A stretch of 64,000 nt of DNA from Pseudomonas sp. HMWF032 (GCF_003060885.1 NZ_QAIG01000004.1:34095-98094); one strand, 5' to 3'. Positions 1-9,566 are shown, counted from the first letter of the stretch. Numbers and translations are program-made. The notes: a model not told the origin generated them from the sequence alone.

Positions 1-315
1 GGCAAAACGGTGCCTGCGGGCGAGATCGATCTGCTGGTGCGTGCGCTGTCTATGGGCAAGCTGCACCACGCCATGATGGGTACCTGCGCGGTGGCCATCG
101 GCACCGCAGCGGCAATTCCCGGTACCTTGGTCAATCTGGCAGCGGGCGGCCGTGCGCGGGAGGCCGTGCGTTTTGGCCATCCATCCGGCACTTTACGCGT
201 GGGTGCGCAGGCGGCGCTGGTCGATGGTCAGTGGGTGGTAACCAAGGCGATCATGAGTCGCAGCGCACGAGTCTTGATGGAAGGTTGGGTGCGTGTGCCG
301 GGCGATATTTGGTAA
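1..315 (+). CDS. prpF: PrpF-type 2-methylaconitate cis-trans isomerase, C-terminal part
   Basis: The reading frame is open from base 1 and ends with TAA at 313-315, so only the last 104 residues are present. They resemble the C-terminal lobe of PrpF (diaminopimelate-epimerase fold), including a conserved stretch MGKLHHAMMGTCAVAIGTAA and the closing SARVLMEGWVRVP. PrpF acts with AcnD in the 2-methylcitrate cycle, isomerising 2-methylaconitate during propionate breakdown. The prp genes that normally accompany it would lie to the left of the window. Having it next to ppsR is a different neighbourhood from the one I remember in P. aeruginosa. The start and active-site N-terminal half cannot be seen. 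Confidence 0.85.
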   Translation, partial: GKTVPAGEIDLLVRALSMGKLHHAMMGTCAVAIGTAAAIPGTLVNLAAGGRAREAVRFGHPSGTLRVGAQAALVDGQWVVTKAIMSRSARVLMEGWVRVPGDIW

Positions 316-330
316 TGTTTAAACGTGAGA

Positions 331-360
331 AAAGGCTCGAAGAGTTCGAGCCTTTTCTTT
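331..360. terminator. Bidirectional terminator between prpF and ppsR
   Basis: AAAGGCTCGAA and TTCGAGCCTTT form a perfect 11-bp stem with a 3-base loop, flanked by A-rich and T-rich ends. It sits between two convergent genes and can serve both. Confidence 0.85.
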
Positions 361-382
361 TAGCTTCAATGAGTTGTGCGAG

Positions 383-1210
383 TTACTTGAGGCGGCGCTC
401 AACACCTTTTTCCACCAAGATCTTCGCGGAGATCTCTTCAACGGAGAAATAGGTGGAGTTGATAAAGTTGATGTTCTCGCGGCGGAACAGGTTTTCCACC
501 TCGCGCACTTCGAACTCGCACTGTGCGAAGCTGGCGTAGCGGCTGTTGGGTTTGCGTTCGTGGCGAATGGCGGTTAGGCGATCCGGGTCGATGGTCAGGC
601 CGAACAGCTTGTCCTTGTGCTTTCTCAGCACGTCTGGCAACTGCAAGCGCTCCATGTCGTCTTCGGTCAACGGGTAATTGGCGGCACGAATGCCGTATTG
701 CATGGCCATATACAGGCAGGTGGGCGTTTTACCGCAGCGCGAGACGCCAACCAGAATCAGATCGGCCTTGTCGTAGTAATGGGTGCGCGCGCCATCGTCA
801 TTGTCGAGTGCGAAGTTCACTGCCTCGATACGCTCCATGTAGTTGGAGTTGTGGCCGATGGAATGGGACTTGCCGACCGAGTACGAGGAGTGCGACGTCA
901 GTTCCTGTTCGAGCGGGGCGAGAAAGGTCGAGAAGATGTCGATCATGAACCCTTCTGACTCGGCCAGAATGTCGCGGATGTCCTGGTTGACGATGGTGTC
1001 GAAGATGATCGGGCGAGAGCCGTCTTTCTCGGCTGCGTTGTTGATTTGTTGTACCATTGCGCGCGCTTTTTCCACACTGTCGATGTAGGGGCGCGTGAGT
1101 TTGGTGAAATCGATGGTTTCAAACTGTGCCAACAGACTCTGGCCCAGGGTTTCGGCAGTAATGCCGGTGCCATCGGAGATAAAGAAAGCGGTTCGTTTCA
1201 TTTGCGCCAT
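383..1210 (-). CDS. ppsR: PEP synthase regulatory protein (pyruvate, phosphate dikinase regulatory family)
   Basis: This 275-residue protein belongs to the DUF299 family of bifunctional ADP-dependent kinases / Pi-dependent pyrophosphorylases. These inactivate PEP synthase by phosphorylating an active-site Thr and reverse it by phosphorolysis. A P-loop GVSRCGKT lies at residues 155-162, and the N-terminus carries the typical [15 protein letters not shown]. It is divergent from ppsA, its expected target, across about 170 bp, the usual arrangement in pseudomonads. ATG at 1210 has a nearby AAGG; ATG three codons later (1201) is an equally common annotated start. Length is normal for the family. 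Confidence 0.93.
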   Translation of the reverse strand: MAQMKRTAFFISDGTGITAETLGQSLLAQFETIDFTKLTRPYIDSVEKARAMVQQINNAAEKDGSRPIIFDTIVNQDIRDILAESEGFMIDIFSTFLAPLEQELTSHSSYSVGKSHSIGHNSNYMERIEAVNFALDNDDGARTHYYDKADLILVGVSRCGKTPTCLYMAMQYGIRAANYPLTEDDMERLQLPDVLRKHKDKLFGLTIDPDRLTAIRHERKPNSRYASFAQCEFEVREVENLFRRENINFINSTYFSVEEISAKILVEKGVERRLK

Positions 1211-1380
1211 GGGCCTTAAGCTGAGGACGAATCTTGGCTATCATAGGCCCGCCTTTGCAGGGCCGATCTGGTCTGCATTGTTACTTATTTTCCAGGGCCA
1301 GGCCACAATCGTGCCGGCATGTTGCCGCCGAACTTTCCCAGCCCCTTGAGCTTTTCCAACACCTTAGTGGAGAGATCACC

Positions 1381-3753
1381 TTGGTAGAGTACGTAGTTTC
1401 CCTCGATAAGCTCGGCAATCATGATGTTGAGCACGTAGGGGGCAAGAACGCCTCCCTGGGCGAGATGATCAGCAACCTGGCCGGTGCTGGTGTATCGGTG
1501 CCCGGTGGTTTCGCCACTACGGCTCAGGCCTACCGAGACTTTCTCGAGCAGAGCGGGCTGAACGCACAGATTCATGCAGCCCTCGACGCCCTTGATGTTG
1601 ATGACGTCAACGCGCTGGCCAAAACCGGTGCGCAGATCCGTCAGTGGGTGATGGACGCTGCTTTCCCCGAAGAATTGAACGCCCAGATCCGCACCGCCTT
1701 CGCCGAAATGGCTGGCGGTAACGACAACATGGCCGTTGCCGTGCGTTCCTCGGCCACCGCCGAAGACCTGCCAGATGCCTCGTTTGCTGGCCAGCAGGAA
1801 ACCTTCCTGAACATTCGCGGCGTGGACAACGTGATCCGTGCTGCAAAGGAAGTGTTTGCCTCGCTGTTCAACGATCGCGCCATCGCCTACCGCGTACACC
1901 AGGGCTTTGACCACAAACTGGTCGCCCTGTCTGCTGGCGTGCAGCGCATGGTGCGTTCGGAAACCGGCACTGCCGGTGTGATGTTCACTCTGGACACCGA
2001 GTCGGGCTTCCGTGATGTGGTGTTTATCACCGGCGCTTACGGCCTCGGCGAAACCGTGGTGCAGGGTGCGGTCAACCCCGACGAGTTCTACGTACACAAG
2101 CAGACGCTGGAAGCCGGTCGCCCAGCGATTCTACGCCGCAATCTGGGCAGCAAAGCGATCAAGATGATCTACGGCGATGAAGCCAAGGCCGGAAAATCGG
2201 TCAAGGTGGTCGACGTAGATCGCGCCGAACGTGCACGCTTCTGCCTGACGGATGCCGAAGTCAGCGAGCTGGCCAAGCAGGCGATGATCATCGAGAAGCA
2301 CTACGGCCGTCCGATGGATATCGAGTGGGCCAAGGACGGTGATGACGGCAAGCTATACATCGTGCAAGCCCGCCCGGAAACGGTGAAAAGTCGTTCCAGC
2401 GTCAATGTCATGGAGCGTTATCTGCTGAAGGAAACTGGCACTGTGCTGGTTGAAGGCCGCGCCATTGGACAGAAGATCGGCGCGGGTAAGGTGCGGGTGA
2501 TTCACGATGTATCGGAAATGGACAAGGTCCAGCCTGGCGACGTGCTGGTCTCCGACATGACCGATCCGGATTGGGAGCCGGTGATGAAACGCGCCAGCGC
2601 CATCGTCACCAACCGTGGCGGGCGTACCTGCCATGCGGCGATCATCGCCCGTGAACTGGGTATTCCGGCGGTAGTGGGTTGTGGCAACGCTACCCAGGTG
2701 CTCAAAGACGGTATGGGGGTGACGGTTTCCTGTGCCGAAGGCGACACCGGCTTTATCTTCGAGGGCGAGCTGGGTTTCGACATTCGCAAGAACTCGGTCG
2801 ATGCCATGCCTGAGCTGCCGTTCAAAATCATGATGAACGTCGGCAATCCTGACCGCGCCTTCGACTTCGCCCAGCTGCCGAACGAAGGCGTAGGTCTTGC
2901 GCGCCTGGAGTTCATCATCAACCGCATGATTGGCGTGCACCCGAAAGCGCTGCTGAACTATGCCGGCCTGCCACCGGAGATCAAGGACAGCGTCGAGAAG
3001 CGTATCGCCGGTTACGATGACCCGGTCAACTTCTACGTCGAGAAGCTGGTTGAGGGCATCAGTACCCTGGCTGCGGCGTTCTGGCCGAAGAAGGTCATCG
3101 TGCGTCTGTCGGACTTCAAGTCCAACGAATACGCTAACCTGATCGGCGGCAAACTCTACGAGCCGGAAGAAGAGAACCCGATGCTCGGCTTCCGTGGCGC
3201 GTCGCGTTACATCAGTGAATCGTTCCGCGACTGTTTCGAGCTCGAGTGCCGCGCGCTGAAGAAAGTGCGCAATGAGATGGGGCTGACCAACGTCGAAATC
3301 ATGGTGCCGTTCGTGCGCACCCTCGGCGAGGCCTCGCAAGTGGTTGAGCTGTTGGCGAAGAATGGCTTGGCGCGCGGTCAGGATGGCCTCAAGGTCATCA
3401 TGATGTGCGAACTGCCGTCCAACGCTATTCTGGCTGAGGAATTCTTGGAGTTCTTCGATGGCTTCTCCATCGGTTCCAATGACCTGACCCAGCTGACCCT
3501 GGGCCTGGATCGTGACTCCGGCATCGTCGCGCACCTGTTCGATGAGCGTAATCCGGCGGTTAAGAAGTTGCTGAGCAATGCTATTCAGGCTTGTAACAAG
3601 GCGGGCAAGTACATCGGCATCTGCGGTCAGGGGCCTTCTGATCATCCAGATCTGGCACGTTGGCTGATGGAGCAGGGGATTGAGAGTGTGTCACTGAACC
3701 CGGATTCGGTCCTCGATACCTGGTTCTTCCTGGCCGAAGGCCAGTCGACCTGA
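1381..3753 (+). CDS. ppsA: Phosphoenolpyruvate synthase
   Basis: The 790-residue enzyme converts pyruvate, ATP and water to PEP, AMP and Pi, for gluconeogenesis from C3 compounds. The phosphohistidine site [14 protein letters not shown] places His418, and the C-terminal [10 protein letters not shown] places the catalytic Cys748. The N-terminal ATP-grasp domain, central swivelling domain and C-terminal TIM barrel are all full length. I chose the TTG at 1381 because it begins the conserved [11 protein letters not shown] and is preceded by GGAGAG at 1369-1374. The frame stays open upstream to 1234, but that extension is not like the family. A rare TTG start may limit expression. It is divergent from ppsR. 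Confidence 0.96.
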   Translation: MVEYVVSLDKLGNHDVEHVGGKNASLGEMISNLAGAGVSVPGGFATTAQAYRDFLEQSGLNAQIHAALDALDVDDVNALAKTGAQIRQWVMDAAFPEELNAQIRTAFAEMAGGNDNMAVAVRSSATAEDLPDASFAGQQETFLNIRGVDNVIRAAKEVFASLFNDRAIAYRVHQGFDHKLVALSAGVQRMVRSETGTAGVMFTLDTESGFRDVVFITGAYGLGETVVQGAVNPDEFYVHKQTLEAGRPAILRRNLGSKAIKMIYGDEAKAGKSVKVVDVDRAERARFCLTDAEVSELAKQAMIIEKHYGRPMDIEWAKDGDDGKLYIVQARPETVKSRSSVNVMERYLLKETGTVLVEGRAIGQKIGAGKVRVIHDVSEMDKVQPGDVLVSDMTDPDWEPVMKRASAIVTNRGGRTCHAAIIARELGIPAVVGCGNATQVLKDGMGVTVSCAEGDTGFIFEGELGFDIRKNSVDAMPELPFKIMMNVGNPDRAFDFAQLPNEGVGLARLEFIINRMIGVHPKALLNYAGLPPEIKDSVEKRIAGYDDPVNFYVEKLVEGISTLAAAFWPKKVIVRLSDFKSNEYANLIGGKLYEPEEENPMLGFRGASRYISESFRDCFELECRALKKVRNEMGLTNVEIMVPFVRTLGEASQVVELLAKNGLARGQDGLKVIMMCELPSNAILAEEFLEFFDGFSIGSNDLTQLTLGLDRDSGIVAHLFDERNPAVKKLLSNAIQACNKAGKYIGICGQGPSDHPDLARWLMEQGIESVSLNPDSVLDTWFFLAEGQST

Positions 3754-3775
3754 TCGCCCGCTGACATCTTGATCC

Positions 3776-3802
3776 AAGGGCGGGTTTATCCTGCCCTTTT
3801 TT
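3776..3802 (+). terminator. Rho-independent terminator after ppsA
   Basis: AAGGGCGGG pairs with CCTGCCCTT (one G-U pair) around a TTTAT loop and is followed by a run of T. It lies 22 bases after the ppsA stop. Confidence 0.8.
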
Positions 3803-3895
3803 GTGCCAGCACATTCCTGTGCTTCACTCCCGGGGCCGCCTGATGCGGCATGAATGAAGTTTTCCCGGTAATGGGTTGTACCAGAGCGAACATAG

Positions 3896-4903
3896 ATGCA
3901 AAGCAGCAGTGAGCTTTTTCCCGTCGCCTTGATCAGCGCGGAGTTTCGAGGAGACCTGAGTGAGGACGTTTATCGCCTCAAGCCAGGTAATAGTCCGGAC
4001 AGCAGTGTCGAGTTGGCCCTGACGCGCCTTGGGCGTGCTGGGCATGAGCAGGCGCGCGGTGTTCCGGTGCTCCTTATTCCCGGTAGTTTTTCCAATCGCC
4101 GCTTCTGGTATTCGCCCAAGTGCATTGGCCTGGGGCCGTTTCTGGCGCGCGCCGGTTTTGATGTGTGGATAGCTGAAATGCGTGGTCATGGTCTTTCGCC
4201 GCGCAACCGCGACTATGAGCGCAATACGGTCAGTGATTATGTGCGCTATGACCTGCCGGCGATCGCTGATTTTGTCTATGAACAGAATCCGCAGAAAGCC
4301 CACTGGCTGGGTCATTCGTTGGGTGGAATTATTCTTGCGGGTGGTCTTGGCGGGCATCATCTGGATGAGGCTAAAGTGGCTTCCTGTGTGCTATTTGGTA
4401 GTCAGGTCAGCCGGATCTACTGGCCGCTAAAGATTCCGCCGGTGGAGTGGGGGGGGCGTTTTCTGCTCAAGCGCTTTTCGCTTGTTTCTGGTCCTCGCTT
4501 CAAGCGCGGTCCGGAGGATGAGCCGATTGGCTTGGCTGTCGAGAGCTTGCGCTGGCATGGCTTATTTGGTCGCTTTGGTGATGCAGAGTGTGATTGGTGG
4601 GCGGGGTTGGCAGATGTGCGCGTACCGGTCATGGCAGTTGCAGCATTAGGCGATAAACAAGATCCGGCTTGGGCTTGTGAAAAGCTGCTCAAGCAGTTTG
4701 GTTCGCCGTTGAGCGAGTTCCTTTGTCTGGGCAAGAAGCATGGTTTCAGCGGTGATTTCGGCCATGTAGAAATGCTCGTCAGCAAAGAGGCGCAGCGTGA
4801 GGTGTGGCCGCTGGTTGAACAATGGCTGCGCAAAAGCCCGCAGGTGGCTGCTGAGCTTGAGCGCGCCGAGCTAGAGCGAGAGAAAGCCGTTCCAGCTGAG
4901 TAA
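3896..4903 (+). CDS. Alpha/beta hydrolase, function unknown
   Basis: A 335-residue serine hydrolase of the alpha/beta fold. The nucleophile elbow GHSLGG puts the catalytic Ser at residue 141. An oxyanion-type segment [14 protein letters not shown] and a late His in [14 protein letters not shown] complete a plausible triad. There is no signal peptide, so it should be cytoplasmic. The C-terminus ends in a charged Glu/Arg-rich helix. It lies between ppsA and rraA, where PAO1 also has a hydrolase as far as I recall. The substrate cannot be read from sequence. Confidence 0.85.
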   Translation: MQSSSELFPVALISAEFRGDLSEDVYRLKPGNSPDSSVELALTRLGRAGHEQARGVPVLLIPGSFSNRRFWYSPKCIGLGPFLARAGFDVWIAEMRGHGLSPRNRDYERNTVSDYVRYDLPAIADFVYEQNPQKAHWLGHSLGGIILAGGLGGHHLDEAKVASCVLFGSQVSRIYWPLKIPPVEWGGRFLLKRFSLVSGPRFKRGPEDEPIGLAVESLRWHGLFGRFGDAECDWWAGLADVRVPVMAVAALGDKQDPAWACEKLLKQFGSPLSEFLCLGKKHGFSGDFGHVEMLVSKEAQREVWPLVEQWLRKSPQVAAELERAELEREKAVPAE

Positions 4904-5009
4904 GCTTGCGGCTAGTATCGCGTTTTGGCGTCACGTCTGTGGCGGCGGCAATAAGATGATTTCGAGTGGACTGCCGGCGACCTATTTATTTCATCCAAGG
5001 AGCTTTTCC

Positions 5010-5498
5010 ATGCACTACATCACCCCTGATCTGTGTGACGCCTACCCTGAGCTGGTTCAAGTTGTTGAGCCGATGTTTAGCAACTTTGGTGGTCGTGATT
5101 CGTTTGGTGGTGAGATCGTCACCATCAAGTGTTTTGAGGACAACTCGCTGGTCAAGGAGCAGGTCGAGCAGCCCGGCAAGGGCAAGGTGATGGTGGTGGA
5201 CGGCGGTGCTTCCATGCGGCGCGCACTGTTGGGCGATATGCTCGCCGAAAAGGCTGCGAAGAACGGCTGGGAAGGCATCGTGGTGTATGGCTGCGTGCGT
5301 GATGTCGACGTCCTGGCACAGACCGATCTGGGTATCCAGGCTCTGGCCAGTCACCCGATGAAGACGGACAAGCGTGGTATTGGTGATCTCAATGTCGCGG
5401 TGACCTTTGGCGGTGTGACCTTCCGTCCGGGCGAGTTTATCTATGCCGACAACAATGGCGTGATCATCTCGCCCTCTGCGCTGCAGATGCCGGAGTAG
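5010..5498 (+). CDS. rraA: Regulator of ribonuclease E activity A
   Basis: A 162-residue protein of the RraA family, which forms a trimeric ring that binds RNase E and inhibits mRNA decay. Conserved segments include [20 protein letters not shown] and [15 protein letters not shown] at 5010 follows a strong AAGGAG and gives [10 protein letters not shown], the usual N-terminus; an upstream in-frame extension to 4956 has no family support. RraA homologues in this fold can also be aldolases (HMG/CHA type). Length and context favour RraA. Confidence 0.93.
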   Translation: MHYITPDLCDAYPELVQVVEPMFSNFGGRDSFGGEIVTIKCFEDNSLVKEQVEQPGKGKVMVVDGGASMRRALLGDMLAEKAAKNGWEGIVVYGCVRDVDVLAQTDLGIQALASHPMKTDKRGIGDLNVAVTFGGVTFRPGEFIYADNNGVIISPSALQMPE

Positions 5499-5518
5499 GG
5501 CGCTTGCAGGAAACTGTT

Positions 5519-6514
5519 ATGCACGAAGGTGACAACGCGCAATGGGGCCTGGTGCACGCCTTTGTCCTTAATGGTCAGGGCGGTGCCCGCAGCATTGCCC
5601 GGCAGGAGTTGCACGGTCTGCTCTTGGGCGAGCAGGAAAGCCTCTGGCTGCATTGGGATCGTAGTCACCCGCAGACGCAGACTTGGTTGCGTGCCGACAG
5701 TGGCCTGAGCGCTTTTGCCTGCGACCTGCTACTTGAAGAGAATACTCGTCCGCGCCTGCTGGCGTTGCCTGAGCAGCAATTGTTGCTGTTTCTGCGTGGA
5801 CTGAACCTCAATCCCGGGGCGGAGCCTGAGGACATGGTCTCGGTGCGCATCTTTGCCGATGCGCAGCGCGCGATCTCCCTGCGGTTACGGCCTCTGCACG
5901 CAACCGAAGCCTTGATTGAGGACCTGCTGGCGGGTCGGGGGCCGAAAACCTCGGCTGAGCTGATTTTGCGCCTGGCGCATTACCTGACCGACAAGGTCGA
6001 ACTGCTGGTCGGCGAGTTGTCCGAGCAGGTCGACGATCAGGAGGAGCGCGCCGATGCGCTGGAGAGCCAGGCCCCTGATCATGCTGCGCTGCTGCAAATC
6101 CGCCGCCGCGCCGCCAGCTTACGGCGTTTTCTGTCGCCACAGCGGGATATCTATGGGCAGCTCACGGCCAGTGCTCAGGCCTGGCTGGTCGGTGCCGATA
6201 GCAGCTACTGGAACGAGCTGAATAACCGCCTGACGCGCTACCTTGAAGAGCTGGAATTGAGCCGTGAGCGGGTCAATCTGCTGCTTGAGGCGGAAAATCG
6301 GCGGATGGATGAGCGGATGAACCACACCATGTACCGCTTCGGCATCATCACCGGGATTTTCCTGCCGATGAGTTTTCTCACCGGACTGCTCGGTATCAAT
6401 GTCGGCGGTATCCCAGGCTCGGAAAGCCCCCATGGGTTTCTCCTGGCGTGTTCGCTGATGGCCGCCGTGGCGCTGGTGCAGTGGCTGCTGTTTCGTCGCT
6501 TGCGCTGGATCTGA
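5519..6514 (+). CDS. cmaX: CorA-family divalent cation transporter (CmaX/ZntB type)
   Basis: A 331-residue 2-TM-GxN transporter. A long acidic/helical cytoplasmic domain is followed by two C-terminal membrane segments (about residues 280-300 and 308-328). The pore loop reads GINVGG rather than the GMN of CorA, as in ZntB-like members. ATG at 5519 follows AGGAA; an in-frame TTG at 5504 is less likely. It sits 20 bases after rraA and directly before crfX-cmpX-sigX-oprF, the order known for cmaX in P. aeruginosa. The transported ion (Mg, Zn or other) is not shown by the sequence. Confidence 0.88.
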   Translation: MHEGDNAQWGLVHAFVLNGQGGARSIARQELHGLLLGEQESLWLHWDRSHPQTQTWLRADSGLSAFACDLLLEENTRPRLLALPEQQLLLFLRGLNLNPGAEPEDMVSVRIFADAQRAISLRLRPLHATEALIEDLLAGRGPKTSAELILRLAHYLTDKVELLVGELSEQVDDQEERADALESQAPDHAALLQIRRRAASLRRFLSPQRDIYGQLTASAQAWLVGADSSYWNELNNRLTRYLEELELSRERVNLLLEAENRRMDERMNHTMYRFGIITGIFLPMSFLTGLLGINVGGIPGSESPHGFLLACSLMAAVALVQWLLFRRLRWI

Positions 6515-6568
6515 TGTGACTCGCCCGGTACTCGTCTCGTCTAGCCGACACATCCTGTGAGGTGCGCC

Positions 6569-6814
6569 ATGCACGATCCCTTTGAAGAATCACTGCGCGA
6601 CTTGCTCAAGTCGCCCACCTCGAGTCACGACGATGACGCCTGTCTGCATCGTGTGCTGAAAACCGCCAACCGCCAGGTCGGTGCCGGTGATCTGTTTGCC
6701 CTGATGGGACACTGGGCCGGCGCCTTGATGCTCGCGCTGAACAACGGTTCGGCGCATGTAGCGCCGGTCTCGCGTCGTAAAACCACCGAATCAACTGTTA
6801 ATAAGGCTGACTGA
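6569..6814 (+). CDS. crfX: Small protein CrfX
   Basis: An 81-residue protein with no recognised domain, named for its place between cmaX and cmpX. It has an acidic N-terminus (DPFEESLRDLLKSP), a short hydrophobic patch AGALMLALN and a basic tail. ATG at 6569 follows TGAGG. The stop overlaps closely with the start of cmpX (2-base gap), which suggests translational coupling. Its function is not known to me beyond belonging to the SigX envelope-stress neighbourhood. Confidence 0.8.
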   Translation: MHDPFEESLRDLLKSPTSSHDDDACLHRVLKTANRQVGAGDLFALMGHWAGALMLALNNGSAHVAPVSRRKTTESTVNKAD

Positions 6815-6816
6815 GC

Positions 6817-7632
6817 ATGGAATTTACTCAAGTTCTGGTTGACGCGATGGCCAGCGTTTGGACCCCGATTGCCGCCTTTATCCCGCGTCTGTTTGGCGCC
6901 ATGGTGGTGGTACTGCTGGGTTTTGTGGTGGCCAAGTTCCTCGACACGCTGCTGTCGAAGTTGCTCGGCAAGATCGGCCTGGATCGCCTGATGGCAGGTA
7001 CTGGCTTGACCAAGCTGCTGAGCCGTGCCGGCATTCAGGTGCCGGTATCGACCCTGATCGGCAAGATCGTCTACTGGTTTGTACTGTTGATCTTCCTGGT
7101 TACGGCCGCCGAGTCTCTTGGTCTGGAGCGGGTTTCCGCGACGCTTGATGTACTGGCCTTGTACCTGCCTAAAGTCTTTGGTGCAGCCTTGGTGCTGCTC
7201 GCTGGCGTGCTGCTGGCGCAACTGGTAAGCGGCTTGGTACGCGGCGCTGCAGAAGGTGTTGGGCTGGACTATGCGAGCGGGCTGGGTCGCGTGGCTCAGG
7301 GGCTGGTGATCATCATCAGCATCTCGGTGGCTATCGGTCAGCTTGAGGTGAAAACCGATCTGCTCAACAACGTGATCGCCATTGTGCTGATCTCGGTGGG
7401 CCTGGCGGTCGCCCTGGCGCTGGGGTTGGGCAGTCGGGATATTGCTAGCCAGATACTTGCAGGTATTTATGTGCGCGAGTTGTATGAGGTTGGGCAACAA
7501 GTGCAGGTCGGTGCGGTCGAAGGGCAGATCGAGGAAATTGGCACGGTTAAAACCACGTTGCTGACGGACGCTGGCGAGCTGGTCTCAGTGGCCAACCGTA
7601 CTTTGCTTGAGCAGCAGGTCAGCAGCCGCTAA
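6817..7632 (+). CDS. cmpX: CmpX, mechanosensitive-channel-like membrane protein
   Basis: A 271-residue inner-membrane protein with about five hydrophobic segments (near residues 10-45, 85-105, 110-150, 160-185 and 190-210). A C-terminal soluble part contains VQVGAVEGQIEEIGTVKTTLL, the hallmark of the MscS/Sm-like beta domain. In P. aeruginosa and P. fluorescens this gene (cmpX) lies before sigX, and its loss is reported to affect SigX activity and the envelope. It is 2 bases after crfX and followed by a hairpin before sigX. Confidence 0.9.
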   Translation: MEFTQVLVDAMASVWTPIAAFIPRLFGAMVVVLLGFVVAKFLDTLLSKLLGKIGLDRLMAGTGLTKLLSRAGIQVPVSTLIGKIVYWFVLLIFLVTAAESLGLERVSATLDVLALYLPKVFGAALVLLAGVLLAQLVSGLVRGAAEGVGLDYASGLGRVAQGLVIIISISVAIGQLEVKTDLLNNVIAIVLISVGLAVALALGLGSRDIASQILAGIYVRELYEVGQQVQVGAVEGQIEEIGTVKTTLLTDAGELVSVANRTLLEQQVSSR

Positions 7633-7663
7633 GGCTAATCCCTGCTATTGTATGCGGCCAATC

Positions 7664-7685
7664 CGCAGCCCTGTTTAGGGCTGCG
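7664..7685 (+). terminator. Hairpin between cmpX and sigX
   Basis: CGCAGCCC and GGGCTGCG form an 8-bp stem with a 6-base loop, followed by GCTGGCTTTTG. The T tract is short and displaced, so it may attenuate rather than fully stop transcription into sigX. Confidence 0.5.
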
Positions 7686-7719
7686 CTGGCTTTTGTCCTG
7701 ACTGTCGGCCCGACTCGTT

Positions 7720-8310
7720 TTGAATAAAGCCCATTCTGTGTCTCTACGCTACGACCCTCGCGAACTCTCGGATGAAGAGTTGGTGGCGCGTGCGCATGAG
7801 GAGTTATTCCACATAACCCGCGCCTACGAAGAGCTGATGCGTCGCTATCAGCGCACCTTGTTCAATGTCTGTGCGCGATATTTGGGTAATGAGCGTGACG
7901 CCGACGATGTCTGTCAGGAAGTTATGCTCAAGGTCTTATATGGTTTGAAGAACTTTGAGGGGAAATCGAAGTTCAAAACCTGGCTGTACAGCATTACGTA
8001 TAACGAATGTATTACCCAATATCGCAAAGAGCGGCGTAAACGTCGTCTCATTGACGCCCTGAGTCTGGATCCGCTTGAAGAGGCGTCCGAGGAAAAGGCC
8101 CCAAAGCCTGAAGAAAAGGGCGGTCTTGACCGTTGGTTGGTATATGTCAACCCCATTGATCGGGAAATCTTGGTGCTGCGTTTTGTCGCAGAGCTGGAGT
8201 TTCAGGAGATTGCCGACATTATGCATATGGGGCTGAGTGCCACGAAAATGCGCTACAAGCGAGCGCTTGATCGTCTGCGTGATAAATTTTCTGACACTGC
8301 CGAAACTTAG
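7720..8310 (+). CDS. sigX: ECF sigma factor SigX
   Basis: A 196-residue extracytoplasmic-function sigma factor. Region 2 contains RDADDVCQEVMLKVLYGLKN and KFKTWLYSITYNECITQYRK; region 4 contains LEFQEIADIMHMGLSATKMR. SigX drives oprF and controls membrane fluidity, fatty-acid synthesis and biofilm traits in Pseudomonas. No anti-sigma gene is adjacent; CmpX/CrfX and cell-wall state are the known inputs. The start is TTG at 7720 (MNKAHSVSLRYDPREL), as for known SigX proteins, but no convincing Shine-Dalgarno precedes it, which is odd and could mean controlled translation. Confidence 0.95.
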   Translation: MNKAHSVSLRYDPRELSDEELVARAHEELFHITRAYEELMRRYQRTLFNVCARYLGNERDADDVCQEVMLKVLYGLKNFEGKSKFKTWLYSITYNECITQYRKERRKRRLIDALSLDPLEEASEEKAPKPEEKGGLDRWLVYVNPIDREILVLRFVAELEFQEIADIMHMGLSATKMRYKRALDRLRDKFSDTAET

Positions 8311-8326
8311 TTGGCAGATAGGCGTC

Positions 8327-8353
8327 TTAACTAGCGGTTAATTCTGGTAGAAT
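8327..8353 (+). promoter_or_regulatory. Candidate sigma70-type promoter of oprF
   Basis: TAGAAT at 8348-8353 resembles a -10 box, with TTAACT at 8327-8332 as a weak -35 and a 15-base spacer. A SigX promoter is expected in this same short gap, but I cannot assign its boxes with confidence. Confidence 0.35.
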
Positions 8354-8362
8354 TGCCGGCTG

Positions 8363-8388
8363 AGTTGTCTTGCGTCCGTCAGACAACT
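8363..8388 (+). promoter_or_regulatory. Stem-loop in the oprF leader
   Basis: AGTTGTCT and AGACAACT are perfect complements separated by 10 bases, 28 bases before the oprF start. If the promoter at about 8350 is used, this hairpin lies at the 5' end of the mRNA and could stabilise it. Confidence 0.55.
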
Positions 8389-8416
8389 TACTGACCACCA
8401 AGATAGGGATTCTGTA

Positions 8417-9385
8417 ATGAAACTGAAAAACACTCTAGGCGCTGTAATTGGCTCGCTGCTGGCCACCTCTTCGCTGAGCGCTCTTGCTCAGGGACAAGGC
8501 GCTGTAGAAGTGGAGGGTTTTGCCAAGAAGGAAATCTTCGACAGCGCCCGTGACTTCAAAAACAACGGCAATCTGTTCGGCGGTAGCATTGGCTATTACC
8601 TGACTGACGACGTTGAACTGCGTCTGAGCTATGACGAAGTGCACAACGCACGTGGTGAAGACGGCCGCAATATCAAAGGCTCCAACACCGCACTGGATGC
8701 GCTGTACCACTTCAACAATGCTGGTGATGCACTGCGTCCTTACGTTTCTGCCGGGTTCTCCGACCAGAGCATTGGCCAGACTGATCGTAACGGCCGTAAC
8801 GGTTCAACCTTCGCTAACGTAGGCGGCGGTGCCAAGTACTTTTTCACTGACAATTTCTACGCCCGTGCTGGTGTTGAAGCTCAGTACAACATTGATCAGG
8901 GCGATACCGAGTGGGCTCCAAGCGTGGGTATCGGTATGAACTTCGGTGGCGGCAGCAAGCCTGCGCCTGTTGTTGCTCCAGCTCCTGAGCCGACTCCAGA
9001 GCCGGTTGCAGCTGCTGAAGAGCCGCTGGAGCTGGTTCGTGTTGAGCTGGACGTGAAGTTCGACTTCGACAAAGCCCAGGTCAAGCCGGAAAGCTATGGC
9101 GACATTAAAAACCTGGCTGACTTCATGAAACAGTACCCACAGACCACCACCGTGGTTGAAGGTCACACTGACTCCAAAGGCAGTGACGCTTACAACCAGA
9201 AGCTGTCCGAGCGTCGCGCCAGCGCTGTTCGTGATGTACTGGTCAACCAGTACGGCGTAGAAGCTTCTCGCGTCAACGCTGCTGGCTACGGTGAGTCCCG
9301 CCCGGTTGCCGACAACGCTACCGACGCTGGTCGTGCTGTGAACCGTCGCGTAGAAGCTGAAGTAGAAGCTCAGATCAAGCAGTAA
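8417..9385 (+). CDS. oprF: Major outer-membrane porin OprF
   Basis: A 322-residue OmpA-family porin. The signal peptide ends at about residue 24 (SALA before QGQG). An eight-strand N-terminal barrel runs to about residue 180. A Pro/Ala/Glu-rich linker follows, then a C-terminal peptidoglycan-binding OmpA domain (VVEGHTDSKGSDAYNQKLSE). OprF gives weak general permeability and anchors the outer membrane to the wall. This version has no cysteine at all, unlike P. aeruginosa OprF with its Cys-bearing linker. It directly follows sigX, its regulator, and ends at a strong terminator. Confidence 0.97.
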   Translation: MKLKNTLGAVIGSLLATSSLSALAQGQGAVEVEGFAKKEIFDSARDFKNNGNLFGGSIGYYLTDDVELRLSYDEVHNARGEDGRNIKGSNTALDALYHFNNAGDALRPYVSAGFSDQSIGQTDRNGRNGSTFANVGGGAKYFFTDNFYARAGVEAQYNIDQGDTEWAPSVGIGMNFGGGSKPAPVVAPAPEPTPEPVAAAEEPLELVRVELDVKFDFDKAQVKPESYGDIKNLADFMKQYPQTTTVVEGHTDSKGSDAYNQKLSERRASAVRDVLVNQYGVEASRVNAAGYGESRPVADNATDAGRAVNRRVEAEVEAQIKQ

Positions 9386-9400
9386 GCGATCTGGTTGCAC

Positions 9401-9430
9401 AAAAAAACCCGGCTTTGGCCGGGTTTTTTT
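9401..9430 (+). terminator. Rho-independent terminator of oprF
   Basis: AAAAAAACCCGGC pairs with GCCGGGTTTTTTT around a TTTG loop, 15 bases after the oprF stop. It has a long T run and is the strongest terminator type. Confidence 0.93.
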
Positions 9431-9476
9431 ATGTCAGGTGTAATGTGGCATCGGTTGATGCTGCTTCGCATGTACG

Positions 9477-9504
9477 TAAATTGGCCTGAAAACCCCTGCG
9501 ATAT
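9477..9504 (+). promoter_or_regulatory. Candidate FliA (sigma28) promoter for the chemoreceptor
   Basis: TAAA at 9477-9480 and TGCGATAT at 9497-9504, 16 bases apart, partly match the flagellar consensus TAAA-N15-GCCGATAA. The CGATA core fits and two flanking bases do not. It lies about 60 bases before the start codon of a chemoreceptor, a usual FliA target. Confidence 0.35.
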
Positions 9505-9566
9505 CTGGCTGCTATAGTCGTTCAAGCGGCTTGCTCAAGTCGAGTTTGCCGCTAGGGGAGGCTTCT

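Noticed and set aside
2353..3645. 430-codon open frame on the minus strand of ppsA
   Set aside because: It is the antisense of a highly conserved enzyme; the translation has no family look and follows codon-position GC bias.
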